From positions 1 to 64,000 of the forward strand of contig CAYWDH010000006.1 of assembly GCA_964456985.1 (NCBI GenBank): 64,000 bases of DNA. Reading direction: 5' to 3'. The notes beneath the pieces were generated by a model. It did no database searches, was not told the DNA's origin, and was given only the letters and a program-made list of their open reading frames with translations. This DNA comes from WJMT01 sp964456985 (GTDB lineage Bacteria > Acidobacteriota > Aminicenantia > Aminicenantales > Aminicenantaceae). Positions 1 through 8,198 of this stretch are shown here, piece after piece (position 1 is the stretch's first letter; each line of letters starts with the position of its first letter). A program made the translations under genes and the position numbers.

Positions 1-168
1 TGAAGCGACATTGAAGATTTAGCCTTCGGATGAGGCTTTTCGAGGGCATCCGGCGCAGCCGGGCTCCGAGTATGTCTGACCCACGGACGGGGGGAGTTAC
101 GCAGGAGCCGAGAAAAACGAAGGAGAATGGCGTTAAAAATCTTTAGCGAGCGACAGCCACACCTGAAT
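1..168 (-). repeat. Inverted-repeat (MITE-like) element, copy 1, cut by window start
   Basis: Bases 1-30 are the exact reverse complement of 3877-3906, and bases 142-168 match the reverse complement of 3842-3868 closely. The right end (155-168) is the 14-base terminus AGCCACACCTGAAT, which also ends the second copy. Relative to copy 2 it is inverted and carries about 110 extra internal bases with hairpin potential: CCGGC/GCCGG at 50-62 and GGCTCC/GGAGCC at 62-109. The left terminus must lie just outside the window. It stops 6 bases from the stop codon of the carboxypeptidase gene. No coding region is visible in it, so any mobility would have to be supplied in trans. Confidence 0.6.
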
Positions 169-174
169 GAAATC

Positions 175-1452
175 TTATTTTTTTATGACTTTCCTTGTTT
201 TATTGTGGGGGTATTCCGGTATGAGAGGGGAAGGTTGGGCAGTGCTTTTGTGTTTCTCAATGGCCCATTCTATTAAATACAGAACAGCTGGAAGATTTTC
301 CTGAAAAATGGGTATGATATCCTCTTCGCTGTTGTAAAATCCTCCTGCGAATATGTCTACGGGAGGAAGTTCTATGGTAAAGGAAGGGACTCCGAAGACT
401 CCGAGCATCCAGTCTGTGGTATCTCCGTTAGTGAGATAGAGCGAATCTCCGGCACCACCGAATTCATAAGTGGTCCCGTTGACTTTTTCCATTTCAGCAG
501 CCATGTACTCGGCCATGTCGTGCATCAGTTCATCCAGAGGGGAAGGATCCTCAGTATATCCCCATGGGTAGAGGATGACCTGGGAGTAATTATGATAAGT
601 GATAAGGACCTGAAAATTTTTTCCTGTGATAAAATCTCTCACAGCCTGTGTTTCAGGTTCAGAAAACGGAGCCGGCCCTCTGTATACGGCAGAGTGAGTA
701 TCCGGGCTGGAGCCAATATTATCATAGCCCCATTTGTAGCCGTAGTTCCTGTTCGGATCGACTCCATAACTCCCGTCCCCATTATTGCGCCTGTTTTTGC
801 GCCAGTATCTATAGTAATAGATGCTGTAGACAAGCCCGTCCGGATTGACAAGGGGGATTATCCAGACTTCGCTTTGATTGACAAGACTTCTGATCTCAGA
901 GTCAGATGCATAATTTTCTAAAAGATGCTTTCCGACCAGATAAGGGACCTCAACAGAGATCCATTCTCTGGCATGGTGGCATCCGAGGAGAATGACTTTT
1001 GCTTCGTTTTCTTCCTGATACACGTGGTCGCTTATTTTCAGCGCATAAAGTTGGCGCTGTTCATGAGACGTTCCGATAGTCTCGACCTTTGCAAGCCCGG
1101 GAAATGAGCTTTCAAGGAGAAAAAGATCTTGTTCAAGCTCCAGGTAAGAGTGATAATCTCCGTTGATGCCTCCCTGAGCTGCGGGGCTCTGCGCGGCCTG
1201 AGCAGCAAACCTGTAAGTCTCAAGAGAATAGGAAATCCCTGCTTCCTCTAATTTAATAAGGTCCAAGAAGTCTGCGACAATGTAGATTTCATCTTTTTTT
1301 TCTAAAAGGACATCCAGGTTCATGCCTCTTAGTGCCTTTATGACGTCAGGCGTCTTTTGGATGCTTATGATGTCCTTTTCTCCTGAAAACTGAGCTGTCA
1401 GAGGAGAAAAAGCTATGGCCATTGCTAACCATACCATCGCAATCCTTTTCAT
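175..1452 (-). CDS. Secreted M14 zinc carboxypeptidase (carboxypeptidase T-like)
   Basis: 425 residues. An N-terminal signal peptide (about residues 1-20) indicates export. A propeptide-like region (about 25-95) precedes the catalytic domain (about 100-400). Visible active-site features of family M14 are the zinc-binding HxxE in HAREW (His160, Glu163), the third zinc ligand in TYHNY (His287), the substrate-binding NRN at 234-236 and the catalytic Glu361 in TIELPP. Family enzymes remove C-terminal residues from peptides, so a role in extracellular or periplasmic peptide degradation is likely. A GAGAGG ribosome site precedes the ATG. It lies 24 bases downstream of the porin gene on the same strand, so the two may be co-transcribed. 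Exact specificity cannot be read from the sequence. Confidence 0.9.
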   Translation of the reverse strand: MKRIAMVWLAMAIAFSPLTAQFSGEKDIISIQKTPDVIKALRGMNLDVLLEKKDEIYIVADFLDLIKLEEAGISYSLETYRFAAQAAQSPAAQGGINGDYHSYLELEQDLFLLESSFPGLAKVETIGTSHEQRQLYALKISDHVYQEENEAKVILLGCHHAREWISVEVPYLVGKHLLENYASDSEIRSLVNQSEVWIIPLVNPDGLVYSIYYYRYWRKNRRNNGDGSYGVDPNRNYGYKWGYDNIGSSPDTHSAVYRGPAPFSEPETQAVRDFITGKNFQVLITYHNYSQVILYPWGYTEDPSPLDELMHDMAEYMAAEMEKVNGTTYEFGGAGDSLYLTNGDTTDWMLGVFGVPSFTIELPPVDIFAGGFYNSEEDIIPIFQENLPAVLYLIEWAIEKHKSTAQPSPLIPEYPHNKTRKVIKK

Positions 1453-1476
1453 AATCTTACCTCTCTCCTTAATTCT

Positions 1477-2727
1477 TTACTTCCTGCTCCTGTACCCTAT
1501 AGTCAGTGCAATCCGTCTCCCTCTCAGATGATCGCCCGAACCGTTTTCATATCCCAGTGAAGCTCCTGCATGGAGATAAAAGCGGTCTAATTCCAGACCG
1601 GTTCCAAATGTGACAGAGAAGTAACGGGAGGCTGGATTTTTCATTGGCTGAGGGTCGTAATAAAAACCCAGCCACAAAGGCATATCAAAGGAAAGTCCGA
1701 AGATCCGAGTAGCGCTCATATATTCGATGCCGGTTCCAAAACAGATAATATCCTTGAATTCTCTCTCTTGTTCTTCTCCGAAGAGGGTGACTTTATATTG
1801 TGACCAGTTGAAAAAAGTGGTATCTGCAGCCGCTCTGAATTTTTCTGAGAATTGGTAATTTATGCCGGCTCCGATTATCAAAGGCTGCATAAAACTTGAA
1901 TCATCCTGGGATTCTATCTGGATGTCTGTATCAGTAATAGCCGCTTCATACCGGAGAAGGCTTTCACTGGTACTTGTTTTTTCATAGGGAGTCCTGAAAA
2001 CAGCTGCAGCCTGAAAAGCTTCGGATATTTTTAGTGTCAGGCCTCCGTTTAGATAAAATCCCTGCAGTTTGTGGGATTTTTCATCTGTCATGATAATCGT
2101 ACTTCCGTAATAGTCTTCTCTCAAAGCCTTATTGATATTCCCTGTTACAAAGTTAAATCCCAATCCAATGAAAATCCGATTTCCCAGATTTTTGGATACA
2201 GCCAGGTTTATATTTCTCAAAAGCCCGGTTTGTTCAAAGTCTAATCTATAAAAAACTGAGCCACTCTCCGTATACTCGGAGTAGGCGGGGGGTCTATCAT
2301 AATTCTCAAGTATGGATGTGCTTAATGCCAGGCCCCATCCGTTTATATTCACTGAGATCCCACCAAAATCCAGAGAATAAAGGACAAGAGAAGGATTTTC
2401 ATATGTGTGTGTCGGACCTGTATTGATTATGGAGTATTTAAAAAGTGAGGCGCTGTTTAGAGAGCCGTTTGTAAGAACAGTGAAGCCGGGCATCCGGCTT
2501 AACTGGGAAGGGTTGGTCAGAGCTGTGGAGATGTCGGATGCATAAGCATAATGAGCGCCTCCCATGCTCAACGTCCCTCCGGTGAGAAGCCCGAAAGTAT
2601 TCCATGTTCTCAAAGGGGCTTCATCCTCATACTGTCCTATGACAAGCTGTGATCGGGATATTGCGGGAAAGAGCATGAGAGTGCCTATAAGGAAAGCAGA
2701 TAGAAATTTGAACGAAGACTTGGGCAT
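1477..2727 (-). CDS. Outer-membrane transport protein, OmpP1/FadL-like
   Basis: 416 residues with a signal peptide ending near residue 27. Early in the mature part is a LLTGGTLSMGGAH-type stretch followed by ALTNPSQLSRMPG, typical of the FadL/OmpP1 family, where the N-terminus plugs the barrel. The rest is alternating polar/hydrophobic strands with many aromatic residues and ends in a strand, as expected for an outer-membrane beta-barrel. Family members move hydrophobic compounds across the outer membrane; the ligand here is unknown. No clear Shine-Dalgarno sequence precedes the ATG. The gene is divergent from fabH, with a shared 91-base intergenic region. Confidence 0.75.
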   Translation of the reverse strand: MPKSSFKFLSAFLIGTLMLFPAISRSQLVIGQYEDEAPLRTWNTFGLLTGGTLSMGGAHYAYASDISTALTNPSQLSRMPGFTVLTNGSLNSASLFKYSIINTGPTHTYENPSLVLYSLDFGGISVNINGWGLALSTSILENYDRPPAYSEYTESGSVFYRLDFEQTGLLRNINLAVSKNLGNRIFIGLGFNFVTGNINKALREDYYGSTIIMTDEKSHKLQGFYLNGGLTLKISEAFQAAAVFRTPYEKTSTSESLLRYEAAITDTDIQIESQDDSSFMQPLIIGAGINYQFSEKFRAAADTTFFNWSQYKVTLFGEEQEREFKDIICFGTGIEYMSATRIFGLSFDMPLWLGFYYDPQPMKNPASRYFSVTFGTGLELDRFYLHAGASLGYENGSGDHLRGRRIALTIGYRSRK

Positions 2728-2765
2728 TTTTTTGAATTTTATAATTCTTTTTTATTATTTGCAAA

Positions 2766-2794
2766 TTGAATGTATTTTGAATAGACTATATTAT
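2766..2794 (+). promoter_or_regulatory. Sigma-70-type promoter for fabH
   Basis: TTGAAT at 2766-2771 and TATTAT at 2789-2794 are separated by 17 bases, and fabH starts 24 bases further on with GGAG at about 2810. Position and spacing fit a housekeeping promoter. It was found by eye only, in AT-rich DNA where chance matches are common. Confidence 0.45.
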
Positions 2795-2818
2795 TTATAA
2801 ACGTCATTTGGAGTCAAA

Positions 2819-3814
2819 ATGAAGACTGAAGAAGCAGAGCGAATAAAGATAACTGGGACAGGCATGTATGTTCCGGAAAAGGTCTTAACAAATAAAGACC
2901 TTGAGAAAATGGTGGATACTTCTGACGAATGGATAACCACAAGGACAGGGATAAAGGAAAGGCATATAGTCGCTCCTGATGAAACCACAGCTGATATGGC
3001 TGTTGTAGCAGGGAAGAGAGCGGTTGAAGACGCAGGACTTACCATCAAAGACATTGATATGATCCTCGTTGCGACATCCTCTCCTGATACGATTTTTCCT
3101 TCCACTGCTACCTGGGTTCAGAAAGGATTGAAAGCCGATCATGTGCCTGCTTTTGATTTATCCGCAGGATGCACTGGCTTTTTATACGGGATGATCGTGG
3201 CCGAAGGACTCATTCTGGCGGGCTCAGCGAAGAGGGTCCTGCTTATAGGTGCCGAGTGCCTTTCCAAAATAACCAACTGGAAAGACCGCAATACCTGCGT
3301 TTTGTTCGGAGACGGAGGTGCTGCCGCTGTTCTAGAAAAGTCTGAAGATGAGAGGGGTATGCTGTCGTCTTACTGGAAAGCAGACGGGAATCTGGGCGAA
3401 CTTCTTATCCTTCCCGGAGGCGGAATTTTAAATCTGGCTTCTCACAAAACCGTTGATGAGGGGCTTCATTACATACAAATGAAAGGCAATGAGGTGTTCA
3501 AATATGCTGTTAAGTGCATGGGAGAAGCCGCGCTCATGGCCTTAAAGAAAGCCGGGATAAAGAAAGAAGACATTGATTATCTGATTCCTCATCAGGCTAA
3601 TATCCGCATCATCCAGGCAACAGGAAGAAGATTAAAGCTTCCCGAGGAGAAAGTGTTTTCCAATATACATAAGTACGGGAACATGTCTGTGGCCACCATA
3701 CCCATAGGGCTTCACGAACTCAAAGAAGAAGGGAAGCTCAAGAAAGGTGCTGATCTTGTCATGGTCGCATTTGGGGCAGGCTTCACCTGGGCCGCGATTG
3801 TGTATAAGTGGTAA
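2819..3814 (+). CDS. fabH: 3-oxoacyl-[acyl-carrier-protein] synthase III (KAS III)
   Basis: 331 residues, full length for the family. KAS III condenses acetyl-CoA (or another acyl-CoA) with malonyl-ACP to start fatty-acid synthesis in the cytoplasm. The catalytic triad is intact: Cys118 in DLSAGCTGF, His258 in PHQANIRI and Asn288 in KYGNMS. The N-terminal half carries the typical DEWITTRTGIKER segment. GGAG lies six bases before the ATG. It stands alone rather than in a fab cluster, so it might serve a specialised acyl product, but the full set of motifs favours the ordinary role. Confidence 0.95.
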   Translation: MKTEEAERIKITGTGMYVPEKVLTNKDLEKMVDTSDEWITTRTGIKERHIVAPDETTADMAVVAGKRAVEDAGLTIKDIDMILVATSSPDTIFPSTATWVQKGLKADHVPAFDLSAGCTGFLYGMIVAEGLILAGSAKRVLLIGAECLSKITNWKDRNTCVLFGDGGAAAVLEKSEDERGMLSSYWKADGNLGELLILPGGGILNLASHKTVDEGLHYIQMKGNEVFKYAVKCMGEAALMALKKAGIKKEDIDYLIPHQANIRIIQATGRRLKLPEEKVFSNIHKYGNMSVATIPIGLHELKEEGKLKKGADLVMVAFGAGFTWAAIVYKW

Positions 3815-3841
3815 CTGACCTTACAGGCAAGTCGATATAAA

Positions 3842-3919
3842 ATTCAGATATGGCTTTTGCTCGCTAAACACAGCACTCCGAAGGCTAAATCTTCAATGTC
3901 GCTTCAGCCACACCTGAAT
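3842..3919 (+). repeat. Inverted-repeat (MITE-like) element, copy 2, 78 bp
   Basis: The segment begins with ATTCAGATATGGCT and ends with AGCCACACCTGAAT; the ends are inverted repeats matching at 12 of 14 positions. Its interior (3877-3906) is the exact reverse complement of window bases 1-30. Compared with copy 1 it lacks about 110 internal bases, as expected for an internal-deletion derivative. No obvious target-site duplication flanks it. It is non-coding. Confidence 0.6.
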
Positions 3920-3995
3920 TTCATTAAGCTCTCTTCAATCTCAGCTTGTTCATCATCCAGGCAAGCTGTAAATGGATGATAGTAAATTTTATGAG

Positions 3996-4024
3996 TTGAT
4001 TTTCTTATAAATATATCCTATAAT
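3996..4024 (+). promoter_or_regulatory. Sigma-70-type promoter for the TlpA-like gene
   Basis: TTGATT at 3996-4001 and a perfect TATAAT at 4019-4024 with a 17-base spacer. The predicted start near 4031 would leave a leader of about 38 bases before the ATG at 4069. This is one of the best -35/-10 matches seen in the window. Confidence 0.6.
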
Positions 4025-4068
4025 TAATATCGTAATTATATAGTATTAAGTTTTTCCGGGAGATACAC

Positions 4069-4572
4069 ATGAAAACAAGGATTTCTTTAGCAGTGCTGGT
4101 GGTTGTTTTATTTTTAGCTGTTGTTCCTACAAAGCTTGTCATGAGCAGAGATGACGGATTTCCGGATGCACCGGATTTTTTTCTCAAAGACCTCAACGGC
4201 AATGAAATCACTCTGGATGATTTCGAAGGCAAGGTATTGTTTGTCAATTTCTGGGCTACCTGGTGCCCTCCCTGCAGGCAAGAGATACCCGGTTTTGTGG
4301 AAACTTATGCCCTCTATCATGAAAAGGGAATGGAGATATTGGGCATCTCTTTAGACAGGCAGGGAGACGAGGTTGTTAAGAAGTTTGCTGAGAAATACGA
4401 AGTAAACTATCCAGTAGCCATGGGAACATCCCAGTTGATCCAGGACTTTCAGCCGGGTCAATATATTCCTGTCACTTTTATTATTGACCGGGAAGGAAAG
4501 ATCCGGCACAGACACGTCGGATATATGGACAAAACTGTTATGGAAAAATATTTTCTGCAGTTATCCCAATAG
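4069..4572 (+). CDS. TlpA-family thioredoxin-like protein
   Basis: 167 residues. Residues 1-25 form a signal peptide or membrane anchor, so the thioredoxin fold acts in the periplasm or is tethered there. The redox motif is NFWATWCPPCRQE with Cys66 and Cys69. A cis-proline region (QYIPVTFIID) follows near residue 145. TlpA/ResA-type proteins reduce periplasmic disulfides, for example in cytochrome c maturation, but no such genes are adjacent, so the partner is unknown. GGGAGAT precedes the ATG. The gene converges on the oxidoreductase operon across a 27-base gap. Confidence 0.9.
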   Translation: MKTRISLAVLVVVLFLAVVPTKLVMSRDDGFPDAPDFFLKDLNGNEITLDDFEGKVLFVNFWATWCPPCRQEIPGFVETYALYHEKGMEILGISLDRQGDEVVKKFAEKYEVNYPVAMGTSQLIQDFQPGQYIPVTFIIDREGKIRHRHVGYMDKTVMEKYFLQLSQ

Positions 4573-4580
4573 ACAAATTT

Positions 4581-4599
4581 GCCGTTTCTGATTCACGGC
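4581..4599. terminator. Short hairpin between convergent genes
   Basis: GCCGT and ACGGC are separated by nine bases, exactly filling the gap between the stop codons of the TlpA-like gene and the oxidoreductase gamma gene. It lacks a strong following T run, so it is only a candidate bidirectional terminator. Confidence 0.3.
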
Positions 4600-5145
4600 T
4601 CACTTTGTTTTGATGATATCCATACCCATATCCAGGGCTTCTCTGTTTAGAGGAAGAAGGTGATGGTATCTTACCGGCAGCGTTCCTTCTAGGGCGGTCA
4701 AAACAGACTCTTTTTTAACGATCTGGGTAATTTTGAGAAGAGCCCCCATTGCTACCATATTCATGACTTTTGTGTTTTTAAGTTTCTCTGATGCGATCTT
4801 TATAGCTGGGATCGCATAAGCATGGATGTCTTTTCGAGTGGGTCCTTTTTTTATAACACTGCTTTCCCAGATCAGGATCCCGCCTTTTTTAACCCGTGGC
4901 TCGAACTTTTCCAAAGAAGGTATATTAAAGACAACAGCAATATCAAATTCCGTATCAATGGGGGATGAGATGTCCTCATCACTGATATTGACCATGCAGT
5001 TGGCTGTCCCGCCTCTCATCTCAGGTCCGTAAGATGGAAACCAGCTCACTTCTTTTCCTTCTTTCATGGCCGCATATGCAACTAATGTTCCCATAGAAAG
5101 CACTCCCTGTCCTCCGAATCCAGCAAACACCATTTCCTTTAACAT
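4600..5145 (-). CDS. korC: 2-oxoacid:ferredoxin oxidoreductase, gamma subunit
   Basis: 181 residues, normal for the separate gamma subunit. It begins with the family signature FAGFGGQGVLSMGT and contains SWFPSYGPEMRGG and AMGALLKI segments. In this enzyme class the gamma subunit helps bind CoA. It is the last gene of a ferredoxin-alpha-beta-gamma operon. An AGGAGG ribosome site lies at the very end of the beta gene, whose stop is 4 bases upstream of this start. Substrate (2-oxoglutarate versus branched-chain 2-oxoacids) cannot be settled from sequence alone, so the kor symbol is provisional. Confidence 0.9.
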   Translation of the reverse strand: MLKEMVFAGFGGQGVLSMGTLVAYAAMKEGKEVSWFPSYGPEMRGGTANCMVNISDEDISSPIDTEFDIAVVFNIPSLEKFEPRVKKGGILIWESSVIKKGPTRKDIHAYAIPAIKIASEKLKNTKVMNMVAMGALLKITQIVKKESVLTALEGTLPVRYHHLLPLNREALDMGMDIIKTK

Positions 5146-5149
5146 CAGT

Positions 5150-5914
5150 CTATACCTCCTTCTTCTTGTCAGGTTTCTTAAAGACTTTTAACGGGTAGTA
5201 GGGGAAGACTCTCTCTTTCAGCCATTTTAATGAATCCTCAGGGGTCATTTTCCAGCCGGAGGGGCAGTTTGATGCCACCTCAATAAAGGTCGTTCCCAGC
5301 TTTTTTTCTTGATATTCAAAAGCATTGCGCAGGGCCTTTTTCGCTTTTCTTGTATTTGCGGGTGTGTTGCAGCTCACCCTTTCCACATACGCCACCCTTT
5401 CGAATTGAGACACGATCTCTGCCATTTTTAAGGGAAGGCCGATTTTTTCCGGATCCCTTCCATAGGGGGAAGTGGTGGTCTTCTGCCCTTCCAGAGTGGT
5501 AGGCGCCATCTGACCTCCTGTCATTCCGTAAATGCCGTTGTTTATGAAAATAAAAGTGAAGTTTTCGCCCCGGTTGCAGGCATGCAGAGTCTCGGCTGTT
5601 CCTATGGCAGCCAGGTCACCGTCTCCCTGGTAGGAAAAAACATATCTGTCAGGAAGCATCCGTTTGATCCCTGTGGCTACAGCAGCGGCTCTGCCGTGAG
5701 CCGCTTCTTGCATGTCCACATCCATATAGTTATAGGCAAAAACTGAACATCCGACAGGGCAGACTCCTATTGTTTTTTCCTGGATGCCCATCTCCTCTAT
5801 GACCTCCATAAGAAGCTTGTGTATGGTGGAGTGAAAACATCCCGGGCAGTAGTTGATTCGAGTTTTTGTCAAAGTTTGTGGCCTTTTATAAATAAGTTTG
5901 TATCCTTTTTTCAT
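5150..5914 (-). CDS. korB: 2-oxoacid:ferredoxin oxidoreductase, beta subunit (TPP-binding)
   Basis: 254 residues from the ATG at 5914. A longer reading frame begins at 6031 but would overlap the alpha gene by over 110 bases; the 5914 start has AAGGAG just upstream. It carries an N-terminal YCPGC segment (C-x2-C), a CPVGC motif and a thiamine-diphosphate motif starting at GDGDLAAIG and ending near NNGIYGMTGGQ. The subunit decarboxylates the 2-oxoacid on TPP and passes electrons toward ferredoxin. The preceding alpha gene ends 4 bases before this start, so translation is probably coupled. Confidence 0.92.
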   Translation of the reverse strand: MKKGYKLIYKRPQTLTKTRINYCPGCFHSTIHKLLMEVIEEMGIQEKTIGVCPVGCSVFAYNYMDVDMQEAAHGRAAAVATGIKRMLPDRYVFSYQGDGDLAAIGTAETLHACNRGENFTFIFINNGIYGMTGGQMAPTTLEGQKTTTSPYGRDPEKIGLPLKMAEIVSQFERVAYVERVSCNTPANTRKAKKALRNAFEYQEKKLGTTFIEVASNCPSGWKMTPEDSLKWLKERVFPYYPLKVFKKPDKKKEV

Positions 5915-5918
5915 GATA

Positions 5919-6977
5919 TCACTCCTTGATCTTCTTAATTTGCTCGATGACTTCGTAAGAATCGGGAACAATACCTCCCATGCGCCCGTAGAAATGAACC
6001 GGCTTTTTACCGCATACAGCCAGCCTGACATCTTCCACCATCTGTCCTGCGTTCATCTCAATAGAGATGAAAAATTTCACCCTGTCCTTATCCGCATATT
6101 CGGTCAGTTTTTCATACGGGAAAGGCCATAGAGTTTGAGGCCTGAAAAGCCCTATCTTCATTCCCTGAGCACGGCCGATATCCACAGATTTTCTTATGAC
6201 TCTGGAAGTGAGCCCAAAGGAGACAACGATGATTTCCGCATCTTCTGTTTTGTATTCGTCAAAGCGGACTTCGTTCTGTTTGATTTTTTCATATTTTTTT
6301 TGGAGCTTCTGGTTCTTTTTTTCCATATCTTCAGATTGGATATAAAGGGATGTGAGGATATTGCGTTCCCTGTCTTTTGTTTTTCCTGTGGTGGCCCAAG
6401 GTTTGTCGGGTTTGTATTCGATGGGATCAGGAAGTTCGACTTTCTCCATCATCTGGCCTATGGCTCCGTCAGATAGAATGGTCACAGGTGTTCTGTACTT
6501 ATCTGCCAGCTCAAATCCCAGGTACACGAAATCTACCATCTCCTGAACAGAATTCGGAGCAAGCACTATGGTGTGGTAATCACCATGACCGCCGCCTTTG
6601 GTAGACTGGAAATAATCACTCTGGCTGGGCTGTATGGTTCCCAGTCCAGGGCCTCCGCGCACCACATTACAGAAGAGACAGGGGATCTCAGCACAGGCTA
6701 TATAAGATATGCCTTCCTGCATTAAGGAGAATCCCGGGGAAGATGTGGTGGTCAGGATCCGGGCTCCGGCTCCTCCAGCTCCATACATCATATTGACGGC
6801 CGCCACTTCACTTTCTGCTTGAAGAAGAACATAATTATGATGGGGCTCCTGCTGGGCCAGATACTCCATGACTTCTGACTGAGGTGTTATCGGGTAGCCG
6901 AAATAGCCCTGAAGGCCGGCCCTGATGGCTGCTTCGCCAAGGGCTTCATTACCTTTCATTAATCTTAGTTCACCCAT
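5919..6977 (-). CDS. korA: 2-oxoacid:ferredoxin oxidoreductase, alpha subunit
   Basis: 352 residues. It starts with MKGNEALGEAAIRAG and YFGYPITPQSEVMEYL, the pyrimidine-binding domain signature of alpha subunits. A second domain follows (about 215-352) containing the VVSFGLTSRV segment. Gamma and delta functions are on separate genes, giving the four-subunit arrangement seen in 2-oxoglutarate and 2-oxoisovalerate oxidoreductases. GGAGTT precedes the ATG, and only 2 bases separate it from the ferredoxin-subunit gene. This enzyme links central carbon flow to reduced ferredoxin in anaerobes. Confidence 0.92.
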   Translation of the reverse strand: MGELRLMKGNEALGEAAIRAGLQGYFGYPITPQSEVMEYLAQQEPHHNYVLLQAESEVAAVNMMYGAGGAGARILTTTSSPGFSLMQEGISYIACAEIPCLFCNVVRGGPGLGTIQPSQSDYFQSTKGGGHGDYHTIVLAPNSVQEMVDFVYLGFELADKYRTPVTILSDGAIGQMMEKVELPDPIEYKPDKPWATTGKTKDRERNILTSLYIQSEDMEKKNQKLQKKYEKIKQNEVRFDEYKTEDAEIIVVSFGLTSRVIRKSVDIGRAQGMKIGLFRPQTLWPFPYEKLTEYADKDRVKFFISIEMNAGQMVEDVRLAVCGKKPVHFYGRMGGIVPDSYEVIEQIKKIKE

Positions 6978-6979
6978 TT

Positions 6980-7222
6980 TTAACTCCTCTGTTTAGGTTG
7001 GTCTTCTTTTTTGTAAACTGTGATGGCTGCATCAGGACAGATCACAGAACAGTTCATACAGGCGATACAGTCTTCCTCTTCTTTAAGATAAGCATAATGA
7101 AGACCATAACTGTTGGTGTCAGATGTGTTTAAAGCCAGACAGTTTGTTGGACAGCTGGGGACGCACAAATCACATCCCTTACACCTTTCAATATCGATCT
7201 CAACATAACCTTTTGCAGGCAT
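6980..7222 (-). CDS. korD: 2-oxoacid:ferredoxin oxidoreductase, delta (2x[4Fe-4S] ferredoxin) subunit
   Basis: 80 residues from the ATG at 7222, chosen because GGAGG lies seven bases upstream; an in-frame ATG at 7232-7234 lacks this. Two CxxCxxCxxxC clusters are present, at Cys14/17/20/24 and Cys52/55/58/62, which should hold two [4Fe-4S] centres. It is the first gene of the operon and would carry electrons from the TPP site to free ferredoxin. An insert of about 27 residues between the clusters is typical of this subunit. Confidence 0.9.
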   Translation of the reverse strand: MPAKGYVEIDIERCKGCDLCVPSCPTNCLALNTSDTNSYGLHYAYLKEEEDCIACMNCSVICPDAAITVYKKEDQPKQRS

Positions 7223-7340
7223 AGTGTCCTCCATATATGAATTTATAAATGTTATTATTTCGGGAAAAAATCATATATCCTCTCTTATTGGGACTTCGGG
7301 GTGTTCGAACATGGAAACAAATCTCACTTTTCACCTTTAT

Positions 7341-8198
7341 TTACAATTCAAACGACAGCACTCTGTGCGAATGACACTGGACGTTAACAGCAGCTGGCAT
7401 GGAAGCGATGTGGCAGGGAAACGCCTCTATGTGAACTGCCAGCGATGTGATCCTTCCTCCCATTCCCTGAGGCCCGATTCCAAGATTGTTGATTCTTTCT
7501 AATAGCCTCTTTTCCATGTCTGCATAGAATGGATCAGAATTATGAGAGCCGAGCGGTTTTCTCAGTAAAGCCTTTTTTGCTAAAAGAGCCGAGTATTCGA
7601 AATTTCCACCCAAGCCCACTCCCACTATGGTGGGGGGACAGGGATTTGATCCTCCTCTCTCTATGGTTTCCACAACAAAGTCTTCGATCCCTTCTTTTCC
7701 TGCGGCCGGAGCGAACATTCTGACCCGGCTCATATTCTCAGCGCCGCCTCCTTTAGCCACGAACTGGACTTTGAAATGATCTCCTTTGTCAAGCTCCCAG
7801 TGAATATAGGTTGGAGTGTTGTCGCCGGTGTTTTTCCTGCGGATTGGGTCAGCGACCACAGATTTTCTCAAATATCCTTCTTCATATCCCTCTCTGGTGC
7901 CCTGGGTGATGGCATCTCTCAGGCTTTCCAGCCCTTCATCCCGGTTGAAGCGGACGTCTTCACCGAGCTCCACAAAAAACACAGCCAATCCCGTATCCTG
8001 GCACAGGCCTAACTTTTCATCTTTAGCGATCTGAGCGTTTTGTTTGATCTGCTGGAAAACAGCTTTTCCGGCGGGGGATTCCTCTTTTTTTTCCATCTCC
8101 TCAATGACTTTCATCACATCATCTTGAAGCTCGAAATTAGCTTTTTGTACGATGTCTTTGACCTTGTCTCTTACTTCAGATAGATTAATAGTTTTCAT
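7341..8198 (-). CDS. Class I fumarate hydratase, alpha subunit (FumA N-terminal domain)
   Basis: 285 residues, the usual size of the separate alpha chain of iron-sulfur fumarases or L(+)-tartrate dehydratases. Key segments are GLCQDTGLAVFF, GGGAENMSR, NPCPPTIVGVG and FPCHIASMP, whose cysteines are the expected ligands of a labile [4Fe-4S] cluster. The enzyme hydrates fumarate to malate. GGAGGT lies before the ATG. The beta subunit gene is not next to it or anywhere else in this window, so the partner must be encoded elsewhere. Fumarase fits the neighbouring 2-oxoacid enzyme better than tartrate dehydratase. Confidence 0.88.
   Translation of the reverse strand: MKTINLSEVRDKVKDIVQKANFELQDDVMKVIEEMEKKEESPAGKAVFQQIKQNAQIAKDEKLGLCQDTGLAVFFVELGEDVRFNRDEGLESLRDAITQGTREGYEEGYLRKSVVADPIRRKNTGDNTPTYIHWELDKGDHFKVQFVAKGGGAENMSRVRMFAPAAGKEGIEDFVVETIERGGSNPCPPTIVGVGLGGNFEYSALLAKKALLRKPLGSHNSDPFYADMEKRLLERINNLGIGPQGMGGRITSLAVHIEAFPCHIASMPAAVNVQCHSHRVLSFEL

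Noticed and set aside
81..96. CACGGACGGGGGG as another copy of the 94-bp element end
   Set aside because: The core differs from GGGGACGGACC and the flanking 80 bases do not align; it belongs to the MITE-like element interior.
5915..6031. Longer start for the oxidoreductase beta subunit
   Set aside because: It would overlap the alpha gene by over 110 bases, while the ATG at 5914 has a good ribosome site directly before it.
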